Positions 45,377-54,855 of a stretch of DNA of 64,000 nt are shown here, one piece after another. This DNA is from Spongiibacter nanhainus. GTDB lineage: Bacteria; Pseudomonadota; Gammaproteobacteria; Pseudomonadales; Spongiibacteraceae. The stretch spans positions 3,594,001 to 3,658,000 of the forward strand of contig NZ_CP066167.1 in assembly GCF_016132545.1 (NCBI RefSeq). Direction: 5' to 3'. Position 1 is the stretch's first letter. Each line of letters opens with the position of its first letter. The notes under the pieces are model-generated. The model was not told the origin of the DNA. It saw only the letters and a program-made list of their open reading frames with translations, and did not search any database. The translations under genes and the position numbers were made by a program.

Positions 45377-45835
45377 ATGACTAAAAATAATTTCGAGGAG
45401 GATTTGGTTCGCTGCATTTACGCGAGCACGGCCGCTAAAGAATTACAGCTTGCTGACTTAAAAGAACTGCTCGTCGAAGCAAGAAAGAAGAATGCAGAAC
45501 TGGGAGTAACGGGCATACTGCTCTATGAAAACGGCGCACTTTTCCAGGTCTTGGAAGGCACCTCCAGCACAATCGAACAGCTCTACAACACCATAAAATC
45601 AGATAAGCGACACCAACGGATCATCAAATTGATTTACGAACCTATTGAAGCCCGCGAGTTTGCAAATTGGAGTATGGGGCTGGCCACGGTATCGCTGGAT
45701 GAACTTAACGAGATTGAGGGGCTTAATGACTTTTTCTGTCGTGGAAAGTGTTTCACCGACCTCGATGAAGGTCGGGTGAAAAAACTCCTGGCCGCGTTCA
45801 AAGAAGGGAGGTGGCGTAACACAATTTCTGGGTAA
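45377..45835 (+). CDS. BLUF-domain blue-light photoreceptor (stand-alone)
   Basis: A 152-residue protein consisting of one BLUF domain (res ~10-105) and a short helical tail. The flavin-site residues are in place: Y15 (RCIYAS), N39 (EARKKNAELGVTGIL), Q57 (LFQVLEG), and W98/M100 (FANWSMG). BLUF proteins bind FAD and change hydrogen bonding in blue light. With no output domain it must act through a partner. The ATG at 45377 gives the canonical N-terminus. It stands alone between the HMG-CoA lyase and the convergent ketone-carboxylase operon. A weak promoter (TTGACC - 17 - AAAATA) lies at 45293-45321. Confidence 0.9.
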   Translation: MTKNNFEEDLVRCIYASTAAKELQLADLKELLVEARKKNAELGVTGILLYENGALFQVLEGTSSTIEQLYNTIKSDKRHQRIIKLIYEPIEAREFANWSMGLATVSLDELNEIEGLNDFFCRGKCFTDLDEGRVKKLLAAFKEGRWRNTISG

Positions 45836-45900
45836 GAGGCGCTCATAAAAACCGTATCGTTAGAGCTTAGCCCCTCAGCAGGATACCTGACCGCCCACCT

Positions 45901-47079
45901 CTACGCCGAATAAATCGTCACCACCACAGCTCCGCCCAAACCAATATTGTGCTGAAGTGCGGTGCGCGCTCCCTCTACCTGACGCACCCCCGCCTGCCCC
46001 CGCAGCTGCCAGACCAACTCGGCGCACTGGGCCACGCCGGTGGCGCCGATGGGGTGGCCCTTGGACATTAACCCGCCGGAGGGGTTAACCACAAAGCGGC
46101 CGCCGTAGGTGTTGTCACCGTCGCGGACAAACTTCTCCGCCTCGCCGCGGCCACATAAACCCAAGGCTTCGTAGCTCAGCACCTCATTGGGCGTAAAGCA
46201 GTCGTGCAGTTCCACGACCTGGATAGATTCCGGTCCGAGGCCGGCCTTTTCGTAGGCTGAAGTCGCGGCGGCCCGGCTCATTGAGGCGCCAACCAGGTCT
46301 TGAGCACTCTCAAAGCTCTCTACCGTATCGGTTGCCATACTCTGGGCGACGATTTTCACCTTACTCTGTAAGCCTTTGCGGCGGGCAAAGTCTTCACTGC
46401 AGACAATGGCAGCCGCAGCACCGGAGGTAGGTGGGCAGGCCATTAGGCGGGTCAGATAGGGTGGGAATTGCTGCGGCGCTGCCATCACCTCGTCCACCGT
46501 TAAGGGCGTTCTAAATACGGCGCGCTCGTTATGCTCGGCGTGGCGGCGGGATTTCACCGCCACCTGGGCAAACAATTCCGGCGAGGCCCCTGTCTGCTGA
46601 AGGTACTCGGCGCCGGCACCACCAAACAAGCGGATGGCCATTGGCGCCAGTGGCGCGTCCGGTTGCAGGGCACTAAGCCGGGATAGCAACGGCTCCATGG
46701 GATCGTCGCGATCGTTAAAGTGAGACGCCAGGGCGCCGGCACTCATCTGCTCAAAACCCACCACCAATGCGCAGTCTATCTCGCCGGATTGCACCGCCTG
46801 GCGGGCCAGGAACAGGCCCGTTGAACCACTGGAACAGTTGTTATTGACGTTGACCACGGGAATGCCGGTCATACCCACATCGTAGAGCGCTCGCTGGCCG
46901 CTGCAGCTATCGCCGTAGATATAGCTGCAGAAGGCCTGCTGAATATCGCCGTAGTCCAGACCGGCGTCGGTCAGCGCCTCATTGATGGCGGCGTGTACCA
47001 TCTTGGTGTAGCTGGCAGCCTCGCTGGGCTTGCGAAACTTGCTCATGCCTACACCGGCAATCACTACCTGAGTCGTCAT
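45901..47079 (-). CDS. SCP2-type thiolase / acyl-CoA acyltransferase, last gene of ketone operon
   Basis: A 392-residue thiolase-fold protein of the SCP-x/lipid-transfer group. Nucleophile Cys in NNNCSSGSTGLF (~res 85), HDCFTPNEVLSYEALG in place of the NEAF motif, and NPSGGLMSKGHPIGATG plus HNIGLGGAVVV at the end. SCP2 thiolases cleave bulky or branched 3-ketoacyl-CoAs. Here it should split the beta-ketoacyl-CoA made by carboxylation and ligation. It is the last gene of the operon starting at 56772, 20 bp after the ligase. Confidence 0.88.
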   Translation of the reverse strand: MTTQVVIAGVGMSKFRKPSEAASYTKMVHAAINEALTDAGLDYGDIQQAFCSYIYGDSCSGQRALYDVGMTGIPVVNVNNNCSSGSTGLFLARQAVQSGEIDCALVVGFEQMSAGALASHFNDRDDPMEPLLSRLSALQPDAPLAPMAIRLFGGAGAEYLQQTGASPELFAQVAVKSRRHAEHNERAVFRTPLTVDEVMAAPQQFPPYLTRLMACPPTSGAAAAIVCSEDFARRKGLQSKVKIVAQSMATDTVESFESAQDLVGASMSRAAATSAYEKAGLGPESIQVVELHDCFTPNEVLSYEALGLCGRGEAEKFVRDGDNTYGGRFVVNPSGGLMSKGHPIGATGVAQCAELVWQLRGQAGVRQVEGARTALQHNIGLGGAVVVTIYSA

Positions 47080-47099
47080 GTTTGGTGGTCCTCTTAGCC

Positions 47100-49103
47100 T
47101 TAAGATGCAGCGCGCTTGGCGATAAAGTCAGCGGCAAAGTCGATGTAGTAGTCGATGGCATCCGCATTCTTCATTGAGCCCCGGCCCACGACTTTGTCAG
47201 CGGCATAGCCCAGTAGCAGTTTTCTCACTGGCACCTCCAGCTTTTTGCCGGTGAGGGTGTAGGGTATCTCGCTGACCGGTACTACCTCGTCGGGAACGTG
47301 ACGGGGCGAGCACTCTGATTTAAGCCGCGCGGCAATGGCTTTGTTTAGGTTTTCGTCGAGGGTCGCGCCCTCCGCCAGCTGCACAAACAGCGGCATGTAA
47401 AAACCGCCATCGCCGGTCTCAACGCAGACGATCATGCTGTCGCTGATCTCCGGCATACTCTCCACCGCACGATATATCTCGGCGGTGCCGATGCGCACAC
47501 CGTAGCGGTTCAGGGTGGCGTCGGAGCGGCCGTAGATATAACAGCCACCGCGCTGGTTGATTTTGATAAAGTCGCCGTGGCGCCACACACCGGGGATCTC
47601 CTCAAAGTAGGACTCCCAGTATTTCTTCATGTCGGGGTCGTTGAGGAAGTACAGCGGCATGGAAGGGAATGGCGTGCGACATATCAGCTCGCCAACATCG
47701 TCCCGCACCGGCTTGCCGTCGTCGTCCAGGGAATCCACATTCATAGCCAATGCCCGGGCCTGAATCTCTGCGGCGTGTACCGGCAAGGTGGGGCTCGCCG
47801 CCACAAAGGCGCTGGCAATTTCAGTACCGCCACTCTGGGAGGTGAGCCACAGGTCCTGCTTCACATTGTTGTAAAACCAGGCAAAGGTGGCGGGCATGGA
47901 GGGCGAGCCGCCAACCAGAATGGTATTGAGACGACTGAGATCAAAACTGTCTTTGGGAACGACTTTGTTGTCTTCCATCAATTGTACATAGCTGGGGCTG
48001 GCACCAAAGACCGTGGCGCCACTGGTTTCCGCCAGCTTCCACAGCACGTCGGTAGACGGGTATACCGGACTGCCGTCGTACAGTGCAATTGAAGCTCCGG
48101 TCAGCATCATGCCCACCACCAGATTGAACATGACCCAACCGGTGGTGGTGTAGAAGAAGCTGGTATCGCCGGGCTTCAAGTTCATGTGGAAGGTCATGAA
48201 CTTGAGCATTTCCATCAGCACGCCGACGTGGGAGTGGGCGATGGCCTTGGGCAGGCCGGTGGTGCCGGAGGAAAACACATACCACAGTGGATGATCGCTG
48301 GGCACACGTTCAAATAGAAACTGCTCGCCGGGGTCTTCGCCTGCCATTAGAGATTCCCAGCTTTCCACAGGCTTGTCGACGCTAAAGGGAGTGCCGCTGC
48401 CAATCACATCAAAGCGCACAATAGCATCGAGGGAATCGAAGCTGTCGATCAGCCGGGAGAACTCCTCGGCGCGATCAAACTGCTTACCGTTGAACTCATA
48501 GCCATCGCAGAGAAACAGCATCTTGGGCTTGGCCTGCCCCAGGCGGTCGTTAATGGCCTGAGCGCCAAACTCCGGTGCGGCATTGCTCCACACTGCGCCG
48601 ACACTGATCGCCGCCAGCATCGCCACCACTGTCTCGGTGAGGTTGGGCATCACGCCACAGACTGAGTCACCGGGTTTGATCCCCCGGGCTCGCAGCGCCG
48701 TGGCCAGCACCCGAACCTGACGGGCCAGCTCCGGCCAGGAGGTCTCCCGCAGTGTGGCCGCTTCCGACATGGCGTAGATGGCAGTCCCATCGTTGCTCTG
48801 GGCGTGACGGAGAATATGCTCGGCGAAATTGACCCGGCTACCCTCAAACCACTTAACGCCGGGGCGCATTTCCAGGCTGTCTACCACCGCCTTGTAGGGG
48901 GTATCGCTCTGCACATCAAAGTACTGCCACAAACTGCCCCAAAAGGCCTCAGGTTGATCAACAGACCACTGCCACAGTGATGAGTAATCATCGACCTCAA
49001 CAATGTCCTGCTCTTTGAGCCAGTTCATTAGCTGAGTCAGATTGCTGTTTTGCACAAACTCCTGGGGCGGCGACCAGAGCAATTCCCCTTCACGTACTGT
49101 CAT
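47100..49103 (-). CDS. Acetoacetyl-CoA synthetase-type ligase (beta-keto acid:CoA ligase)
   Basis: A 667-residue AMP ligase of the acetoacetyl-CoA synthetase family. N-terminal VDDYSSLWQWSVDQPEAFW, P-loop VFSSGTTGLPKAIAHSH, hinge YGRSDATLNRYGVRIGTAEI, and the catalytic lysine in YTLTGKKLEVPVRK. It activates a beta-keto acid with ATP and CoA. In the acetophenone pathway of Aromatoleum the equivalent enzyme is benzoylacetate-CoA ligase, a relative of this family. Here it follows the fifth carboxylase gene by 16 bp and precedes the thiolase, so it probably activates the carboxylated ketone. The ATG at 49103 gives the family N-terminus; the longer frame overlaps the previous gene. Confidence 0.92.
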   Translation of the reverse strand: MTVREGELLWSPPQEFVQNSNLTQLMNWLKEQDIVEVDDYSSLWQWSVDQPEAFWGSLWQYFDVQSDTPYKAVVDSLEMRPGVKWFEGSRVNFAEHILRHAQSNDGTAIYAMSEAATLRETSWPELARQVRVLATALRARGIKPGDSVCGVMPNLTETVVAMLAAISVGAVWSNAAPEFGAQAINDRLGQAKPKMLFLCDGYEFNGKQFDRAEEFSRLIDSFDSLDAIVRFDVIGSGTPFSVDKPVESWESLMAGEDPGEQFLFERVPSDHPLWYVFSSGTTGLPKAIAHSHVGVLMEMLKFMTFHMNLKPGDTSFFYTTTGWVMFNLVVGMMLTGASIALYDGSPVYPSTDVLWKLAETSGATVFGASPSYVQLMEDNKVVPKDSFDLSRLNTILVGGSPSMPATFAWFYNNVKQDLWLTSQSGGTEIASAFVAASPTLPVHAAEIQARALAMNVDSLDDDGKPVRDDVGELICRTPFPSMPLYFLNDPDMKKYWESYFEEIPGVWRHGDFIKINQRGGCYIYGRSDATLNRYGVRIGTAEIYRAVESMPEISDSMIVCVETGDGGFYMPLFVQLAEGATLDENLNKAIAARLKSECSPRHVPDEVVPVSEIPYTLTGKKLEVPVRKLLLGYAADKVVGRGSMKNADAIDYYIDFAADFIAKRAAS

Positions 49104-49119
49104 TTTTTGGCCTCCCGCT

Positions 49120-49974
49120 TTACGCCCAGGCAACAAACTGCTGTTTGAGGCTGGCAATGTGTTTGCGAATTTGCTCAGGCGCCAGTTCCACAGGCACTTG
49201 GGAATAGACCACTTCCGCCGGCTCCGGTAGGGCGCCGTCTTGCCAGAAGGCACTGCCCAGTACCGCGACATTAGCGGCAGAGCCCGAGGACACAACAATG
49301 TCCGCGCCATCTTTAAAGGGGGCATCGTCGGCTTCAGTGTTGACTATGCAGCCAAAGGACCACTGGTAGTGCTCTGCCACGTTGGCGATGGGCTGATACA
49401 GTTCCGGCCGGGCACCGGCCGCCATATCCTCATTTCCAACGGAGGCGATCACCGCTGTAACGCCACACTCTTTAAATTCCCGCACCAGGTCGGCCAGGTA
49501 AACCGACACGGAGTCCACATCCAGTTCAGTAAGATCAAAGACTTCAGCATCGGGATTGGCCTGGGTGTGGGCCCAGCGTGTTACTTCACTGCTGCTGGGC
49601 AGCACCACAAAAATTTCGCCGCGGACCACACCGCCAATGGATGACAGCAAGTCCTTGAGGTCGTGTCGAAATACCGGATGGGTCAACAGTTTTTTCACCG
49701 CATAGCGCACCCGTTTTTTACCCGACATATCCATCAGTGCCTGGGGGTTGGCCTGTAACCAGGCAGTCAGTATCTCCATAAGCGGCAGGCTCAGGGCATC
49801 GGCCGAGAGCACACCTTCCAACTGACCAAACAGCGACGCGGTTTCGGTGCTGTTCATCCAGGGAATTTGCCCGCTTTTCAGCAGGGTTCTCTTTGCAAAC
49901 TCAGTGCCGTCCAACCACAGTTTGTGGGTTGCTGTAGCCTGACTGCCGTGCAGAATTTCCGCGTTTGTTGTCAT
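49120..49974 (-). CDS. Fifth subunit of ketone carboxylase operon (ApcE-like position), family not recognised
   Basis: A 284-residue protein, about 31 kDa, with no signal peptide or membrane segment. It contains RVRYAVKKLLTHPVF, IGGVVRGEIFVVLPSSS, AVIASVGNEDMAAG, and near the end DGADIVVSSGSAANVAVLG. The last stretch could be a nucleotide- or acid-binding loop, but I cannot place it in a known family. Its place and size match ApcE (about 34 kDa), the extra subunit of acetophenone carboxylase. The ATG at 49974 is preferred to the GTG two codons upstream. It lies 23 bp after the HyuB-like gene. Confidence 0.75.
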   Translation of the reverse strand: MTTNAEILHGSQATATHKLWLDGTEFAKRTLLKSGQIPWMNSTETASLFGQLEGVLSADALSLPLMEILTAWLQANPQALMDMSGKKRVRYAVKKLLTHPVFRHDLKDLLSSIGGVVRGEIFVVLPSSSEVTRWAHTQANPDAEVFDLTELDVDSVSVYLADLVREFKECGVTAVIASVGNEDMAAGARPELYQPIANVAEHYQWSFGCIVNTEADDAPFKDGADIVVSSGSAANVAVLGSAFWQDGALPEPAEVVYSQVPVELAPEQIRKHIASLKQQFVAWA

Positions 49975-49997
49975 GGTCACTATCCAGCTCTAATTCG

Positions 49998-52250
49998 TTA
50001 TTGGTCTTGGCTCATGGCGGCCAACTGGGCTTTCAATTTTGCCAGCTCGATATCTTTGGGGTCCGGCATAATAATCGGTGGGGTTTCACCGGGCAGCGCC
50101 TTGCCAAAGGGACCACAGAAGAGCTCTTTGGAGCCGTTCCAGCTGCCAAAGAAGGGCACTTCTGACTGGTCGGGTTCTTCGGTCACGTGCTTCTTCACAA
50201 ACTCGTCGTAGGTCATGCCCTGCTTGATACGCTGTTGGCGAATCGCGTTGCGCTTGGCCTCGGTCTCGGCTTGGTTGACGACCAGGGTGGTGGGATCAAA
50301 CACCACACCGTAGAGATCCAGTGCACACTCGGCGGTGATAATGCCCTCCTCGACATCCTTCATCACCATTTCGGTGTCCCGCTCCAGCACATCACCATAA
50401 CCACCGCCGGCGCCCTGGCTGGTCATAAACAGCTCGCCCTCGGGATACAGCTCAAAGGGCACCGCCATGGACAGGCTTTCGTAGGTGCAATCTTCAAAAG
50501 GCTGCTCGTTCATGATGTATTCCATGGAGGCACGGAAAATTTCCGGATCGCTCTTCATGGTGTGGAACAGGTTCTTACCCCGTACGCGAGTGGAGCCGTA
50601 GGTCGCAGACGAGTAGCCGCCGAACAGACCCTGGGTAGAGGGGAAGTAAGAGCCGCCGGTAAAGGTCTGAAAACCAAAGGGCTGGTCGCCAAAACGCATC
50701 AGGCCGTACTGGTAGCCAGAGCCGCCGCGGAACTTGCCAAAGCCACAGTTACCGGACCAAATCCGCTTGGAGATCGCGTAGATATAGGGCAGCTGTTCTT
50801 CAGCGTCCTCGCTCTCACCGATGTCGACGTTGGCACCGAAGCAAGGGGCGATACTGTGTTCACCGTCTTCGTCGCACTTGGCTCCGCCGGCCATACCGTT
50901 AAGGTCGCCGCACATGTTGCCCACGGAGTCCTCGTGCTGGTTAATGCCGCCGTAGATGATGGCCGCCGGTTGGTTGAACCAACCCGCCTTGGTCTTGCCA
51001 TAGCGATGGGGGGCGCCAAAGTAGAATTTGGCAAAAGCGATTTCCGATGCAGTCATCACTTTAAACATCGGCTGCACACACAAGGCCACCGGTACATCGT
51101 TGCCGCAGTCGGGAATGGTGCCGGGGTCGGTTTCAAACTCAAAGCAGTCGATGATCGCCTGGGCGCAGGGCATATCCGGCCAGATATGGTGGGCCAGGGT
51201 AATGGCGCAGCCCAGTACCTGGGTCGACAACAAGCTGTTGATGGGCCGGTTGTAAATCTCCGGCGAGCAGCCCCGCATATCGACAATGACTTTGTCGCCC
51301 TTAACGGTAAAGTTGTAGACCAGCTTGAGCATGGCCTGCTCCCGCATGGTGTCGTCGATAAAGAACTGGGTGCGCACGGTGCCGTCGGGCAGCGCGGCAA
51401 TACGGCGGCGGCCCTCGTCCCGCATAAACTCCACGGTGCTGCGCATGGAGCCTACGACGTTATCCACACCGTAGCGTTGCATATGCTCCTGGGCGCGGCG
51501 CTCAAGTCGGCAGCAGGCCGCCAGACGTGCCTTAAGATCCGCCAGCATGGTCTGGGGCTCCCGGCAGCTGTTCTGCATAAAGGTCACCAGGTCGGTGCGC
51601 AGCTGGAAGTTCTCGACGATTTTGATCGGCGAACCGCGGATGCCTTCATCCCAGGGGGACTCGATCATCGGCCCCATGCCGCCGGGGACCCGGGCGCCGA
51701 TTTCCCCTTCGTGCATCGCACAGACACACCAGCCCACTAGGTTGCCGTCGTTAAAAATAGGCATAAACAAGTGCTGGTCGGGGCTGTGAATACCGCCGTA
51801 GTGAGCATCGTTCAGTAGAAAGCCATCACCCTCTTTGATACCGACCGTTTGATCGTCTTCGTAATACTTGCGGATAAAACGAATCGGGTAGTGAAGGCTA
51901 ACCGTAAAGCCGGCCACACCCCGGGTAGAGGCCAGTGACAAGTCACCGGCCGCGGTAAAGTAACCGGTGGACATATCGGCGCACTGGGCCGCTGGTGACG
52001 CCACGGTCATCTCGGCGATTTTAAAGGTCTCATCCAAGGCCGCCCGCATACCGGAGCGAATCTCGGCGTAGAGATTGGTATCGATGTCCTCTGACAGCAC
52101 CCGATCTTCCCACTCACTGCGGGGTGCAACGTGGTGGTTGCGCTGAATCTCGGGGTCTGGCCCGAGAAAGGCACGGTTTTTACTGAGGAAACTGTCGACC
52201 AACGCTTTGTCATCGGCCAGGTCTGGATTGTTGTTAGCGAGATCATTCAT
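49998..52250 (-). CDS. Ketone carboxylase HyuB-like subunit (ApcD-like)
   Basis: A 750-residue hydantoinase B/oxoprolinase-family protein. Visible family segments: the metal-site region GDGFLLNDAHYGGIHSPDQH with AMHEGEIGARVPGG, the PINSLLS part near ~300, and QGAGGGYGDVLERD near ~620. In the acetone/acetophenone carboxylases this subunit carries the carboxylation centre. Start at 52250. The order (HyuA, small, HyuA, HyuB, extra) matches apcABCDE. The 517-residue plus-strand frame opposite it is an antisense shadow. Confidence 0.9.
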   Translation of the reverse strand: MNDLANNNPDLADDKALVDSFLSKNRAFLGPDPEIQRNHHVAPRSEWEDRVLSEDIDTNLYAEIRSGMRAALDETFKIAEMTVASPAAQCADMSTGYFTAAGDLSLASTRGVAGFTVSLHYPIRFIRKYYEDDQTVGIKEGDGFLLNDAHYGGIHSPDQHLFMPIFNDGNLVGWCVCAMHEGEIGARVPGGMGPMIESPWDEGIRGSPIKIVENFQLRTDLVTFMQNSCREPQTMLADLKARLAACCRLERRAQEHMQRYGVDNVVGSMRSTVEFMRDEGRRRIAALPDGTVRTQFFIDDTMREQAMLKLVYNFTVKGDKVIVDMRGCSPEIYNRPINSLLSTQVLGCAITLAHHIWPDMPCAQAIIDCFEFETDPGTIPDCGNDVPVALCVQPMFKVMTASEIAFAKFYFGAPHRYGKTKAGWFNQPAAIIYGGINQHEDSVGNMCGDLNGMAGGAKCDEDGEHSIAPCFGANVDIGESEDAEEQLPYIYAISKRIWSGNCGFGKFRGGSGYQYGLMRFGDQPFGFQTFTGGSYFPSTQGLFGGYSSATYGSTRVRGKNLFHTMKSDPEIFRASMEYIMNEQPFEDCTYESLSMAVPFELYPEGELFMTSQGAGGGYGDVLERDTEMVMKDVEEGIITAECALDLYGVVFDPTTLVVNQAETEAKRNAIRQQRIKQGMTYDEFVKKHVTEEPDQSEVPFFGSWNGSKELFCGPFGKALPGETPPIIMPDPKDIELAKLKAQLAAMSQDQ

Positions 52251-52274
52251 AACTGACGCTCTTCCGTATTATTG

Positions 52275-54419
52275 TTACTTGGCTTTGCTGAACCACACTG
52301 CCCCTTGGGCAGCGGCTTTAAAGGTCCAACCGGGCTCGACCAGATAGGTGGTGGAACCGGGGTTGACGATGGCGGGGCCCTCAATACAAACACCGGGTTC
52401 CAACGCCGCCGCACCGTACACCGGGGTTTCCATCGCGCCGTCGCTGCCCTTTCCGTCGCCACTGTTGAAGTAGCACTCCCGGAAGGCCACCGGATCGGGC
52501 TGTACCGGCAAAGGCGCCGGCGGCACCAGCTCGGAGAAAGTCACGGTGCCCAGGTCGACCCGGGACACTACCCGCACGGTGGTCACCCACACGCCGGACT
52601 CAGGGGAGACGATCTCGTGACCGTAGCGTTTACCAAAGTCGTCGTTCATTGCCTCGATGGCATTGAGTACATCGGCGGGTTTGGTCAGACGGCGATTGGG
52701 CAGCTCGATGCTGACCTCCATCTTCTGGATGCCATAGCGCATATCCAGTTCCAGGCTGTACTTGATGTCTTCATCGTGAAAGCCCTGGCGGAGCAGGTCG
52801 TCGCGACCGCGTTGCTCCAGCTCTTCAACCAATTCATTGAAACGTTGATAGTCGGAGTACAGGGCCCGCAGATGCTTGTTGTAGAAACCCAGTGAGACGT
52901 TTTTCTCGTGGATATGCATCTGATCCAGACCAGCGCCACCGCAGGCTGAGAACACGCTGCTGTAGGGCGGTGCCAGAATTTCGGTAATGCCGGCCTTGTC
53001 GGCAATGCCACAGCAGTGCAATGGACCGTTACCGCCGTAGGCCAGGAAGATAAATTCTTCGGCCTTGTAACCACCGCCGTTCAATTCCCGCACCAGGCCG
53101 GCGGCCATTTCGCTGTCGGCCATGCTCTTGATCAACAGCGCGGCATCCTGCTCGGAGATATCCATCTCATCACAGATATCTTCCAGCGCTTGATAGGAGC
53201 GGCGTTTATTAAGCGGGATGGCACCGTTGGCATAGTTGTCGGGATCGAGATAACCCAGTACCAAGTCGGCATCGGTAACGGTGGGATTCATCCCGCCGCG
53301 GTCGTAACAGGCGGGGCCGGGATCGGAGCCGGCACTCTGAGGGCCCACCTTGACGGTGTCGAAGATGGCGTCGTACTTGGCGATGGAGCCGCCCCCGGCA
53401 CCGAGGGTAACCAAGTGCACCATGGGCAGTGTGACCCGCCAGCGGTCTACCACCGGATTAAAGTCGTAGTGCTTGGTGCCGCCTTCGGTGATCAGACCGA
53501 TGTCGAAGGAGGTCCCGCCCATATCGCCGCAGACAAAATTCTTGGTGCCGCTTTGCAGCGCCAACTGCTCGGCGGCATGAATCCCGGCAACTGGCCCTGA
53601 GTGCAGAGTCTTAAGGGCATCGGTAGAGTTCAACTGCGCCATACCACCGGAGTTATGAACCAGCAGCATCGGCTTACCATAGCCATTGGTGCGCAGGTTT
53701 TGCTCCAGCGCACTCATGGCGTAGTACATGGTGGAATGCAGGAAGGCGTCGATAATGGCCGAGGAGGAGCGCACGTACTCGCCCTTGCGACCCACCACTT
53801 GGTGGGACAGCACCATGGGGATGGCACCCAGCATCGACGAGGGGAATTCCTCTTCAAAAATTTCCTGCACCCGCAACTCGTGCTCGGGGTTTTCCACCGA
53901 GTTGATCATATTGACGACGATGGCTTGCACGCCGCGGTCTACCAGCTGCTTGAGCTTTTCTCTGACGTCGGCTTCATCCAGATCCAACAGGATTTTGCCG
54001 CGATAATCCATGCGCTGCTTAACAGTACGGATGGAGGCGATTGGCACAATGGGGTCTGGGCGGCGCGCTCGGGACAAATCCCGTGCCTGCTCGTCGGGAA
54101 GACCGTCGCCGTAGCCCCGACCGCGGGACAGCGGCACAGTACTTTCAAATCCTTCGGTGATCAACAGACCGACTTTGGGCCCGCGCCGCTCAATCAGGGC
54201 GTTGGTACCCAGCGTGGTCGCGTAGCGCACCGAGTCGACTTCCGCCAGCATATCGCTGCGCGAGAGCTTTAGCATTTCACAGCTCTGGTCCAGAGCATCG
54301 TTAAAGCCCAGCGCCAGGTTGTGGTGGGTGGTCAGCGCTTTGGTCTGGATAAACTCATCGCCCCAGCACACAAAGCAGTCAGTGAAGGTACCACCGATAT
54401 CAACGGCAATTCTCTTCAT
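52275..54419 (-). CDS. Ketone carboxylase HyuA-like ATPase subunit (ApcC-like)
   Basis: A 714-residue hydantoinase A/oxoprolinase-family protein of the actin-like ATPase superfamily. N-terminal phosphate loop VDIGGTFTDCFVCWG; second motif GDMGGTSFDIGLITEGG (~res 300); later LGAGGGSIAKYD and GSDPGPACYDRGG. It couples ATP hydrolysis to activation of the ketone enol or bicarbonate. It is the second of two HyuA-type genes in the operon, unlike acetone carboxylase with one. It is two bases from the small-subunit gene and 24 bp from HyuB. Confidence 0.92.
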   Translation of the reverse strand: MKRIAVDIGGTFTDCFVCWGDEFIQTKALTTHHNLALGFNDALDQSCEMLKLSRSDMLAEVDSVRYATTLGTNALIERRGPKVGLLITEGFESTVPLSRGRGYGDGLPDEQARDLSRARRPDPIVPIASIRTVKQRMDYRGKILLDLDEADVREKLKQLVDRGVQAIVVNMINSVENPEHELRVQEIFEEEFPSSMLGAIPMVLSHQVVGRKGEYVRSSSAIIDAFLHSTMYYAMSALEQNLRTNGYGKPMLLVHNSGGMAQLNSTDALKTLHSGPVAGIHAAEQLALQSGTKNFVCGDMGGTSFDIGLITEGGTKHYDFNPVVDRWRVTLPMVHLVTLGAGGGSIAKYDAIFDTVKVGPQSAGSDPGPACYDRGGMNPTVTDADLVLGYLDPDNYANGAIPLNKRRSYQALEDICDEMDISEQDAALLIKSMADSEMAAGLVRELNGGGYKAEEFIFLAYGGNGPLHCCGIADKAGITEILAPPYSSVFSACGGAGLDQMHIHEKNVSLGFYNKHLRALYSDYQRFNELVEELEQRGRDDLLRQGFHDEDIKYSLELDMRYGIQKMEVSIELPNRRLTKPADVLNAIEAMNDDFGKRYGHEIVSPESGVWVTTVRVVSRVDLGTVTFSELVPPAPLPVQPDPVAFRECYFNSGDGKGSDGAMETPVYGAAALEPGVCIEGPAIVNPGSTTYLVEPGWTFKAAAQGAVWFSKAK

Positions 54420-54421
54420 GG

Positions 54422-54853
54422 TTACGCGCCTCCCTGATGAGAGTGGTCGTGACCACAGGCTCGGGTGGGCGTTGGGCTAACTTCAACGGTGGGTTGCCCG
54501 GGTTCTGCCAGCATCGGCTGACCGGTCCATTTTTCACGCAGGGAGTCGATGTCGATTTCCATGTCGTAGAGGGGCATGGCACCAGGCATGGTGTACTCCA
54601 CATCCATCAACGTGCCACAGTGGGGGCAGTAGAACTCGTAGATAACACAGACTTTGGGGTCCGGTGAAAAACACAGGTCATACATCTCCGGGTTGAGCAG
54701 CGGACGGTGCACTTCCTGTGGATTGCGGTTGTAGATCAGTGTGTGTTGCTTGTAGTTGTCTCGCGCTGAGCCGAGTTCGTTCTGGCAGCGACGGCACTCC
54801 CACTGCTCAGTGTCCAGATCGGCCTGGAGATATTCAGTCACGGATACTTTCAT
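54422..54853 (-). CDS. Ketone carboxylase small zinc-binding subunit (ApcB-like)
   Basis: A 143-residue protein. Zinc-type Cys pairs: C20/C23 (WECRRCQNE) and C76/C79 (YCPHCG), with C61 and C69 nearby, and a Cys/His-rich tail (ACGHDHSHQGG). The MPGAMPLYDMEIDIDSL segment is typical of the gamma subunits of acetone/acetophenone carboxylases. It lies between the two HyuA genes with 2-bp gaps on each side. The ATG is inside the AATAACAATGA motif. The usual small-subunit size is about 15 kDa; this one is about 16 kDa. Confidence 0.85.
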   Translation of the reverse strand: MKVSVTEYLQADLDTEQWECRRCQNELGSARDNYKQHTLIYNRNPQEVHRPLLNPEMYDLCFSPDPKVCVIYEFYCPHCGTLMDVEYTMPGAMPLYDMEIDIDSLREKWTGQPMLAEPGQPTVEVSPTPTRACGHDHSHQGGA

Positions 54854-54855
54854 TG

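Noticed and set aside
50187-51740. 517-residue plus-strand ORF opposite the HyuB-like gene
   Set aside because: It mirrors the codon pattern of the HyuB gene, which has clear family motifs; low-complexity His/Gly-rich translation and no RBS. Antisense shadow.
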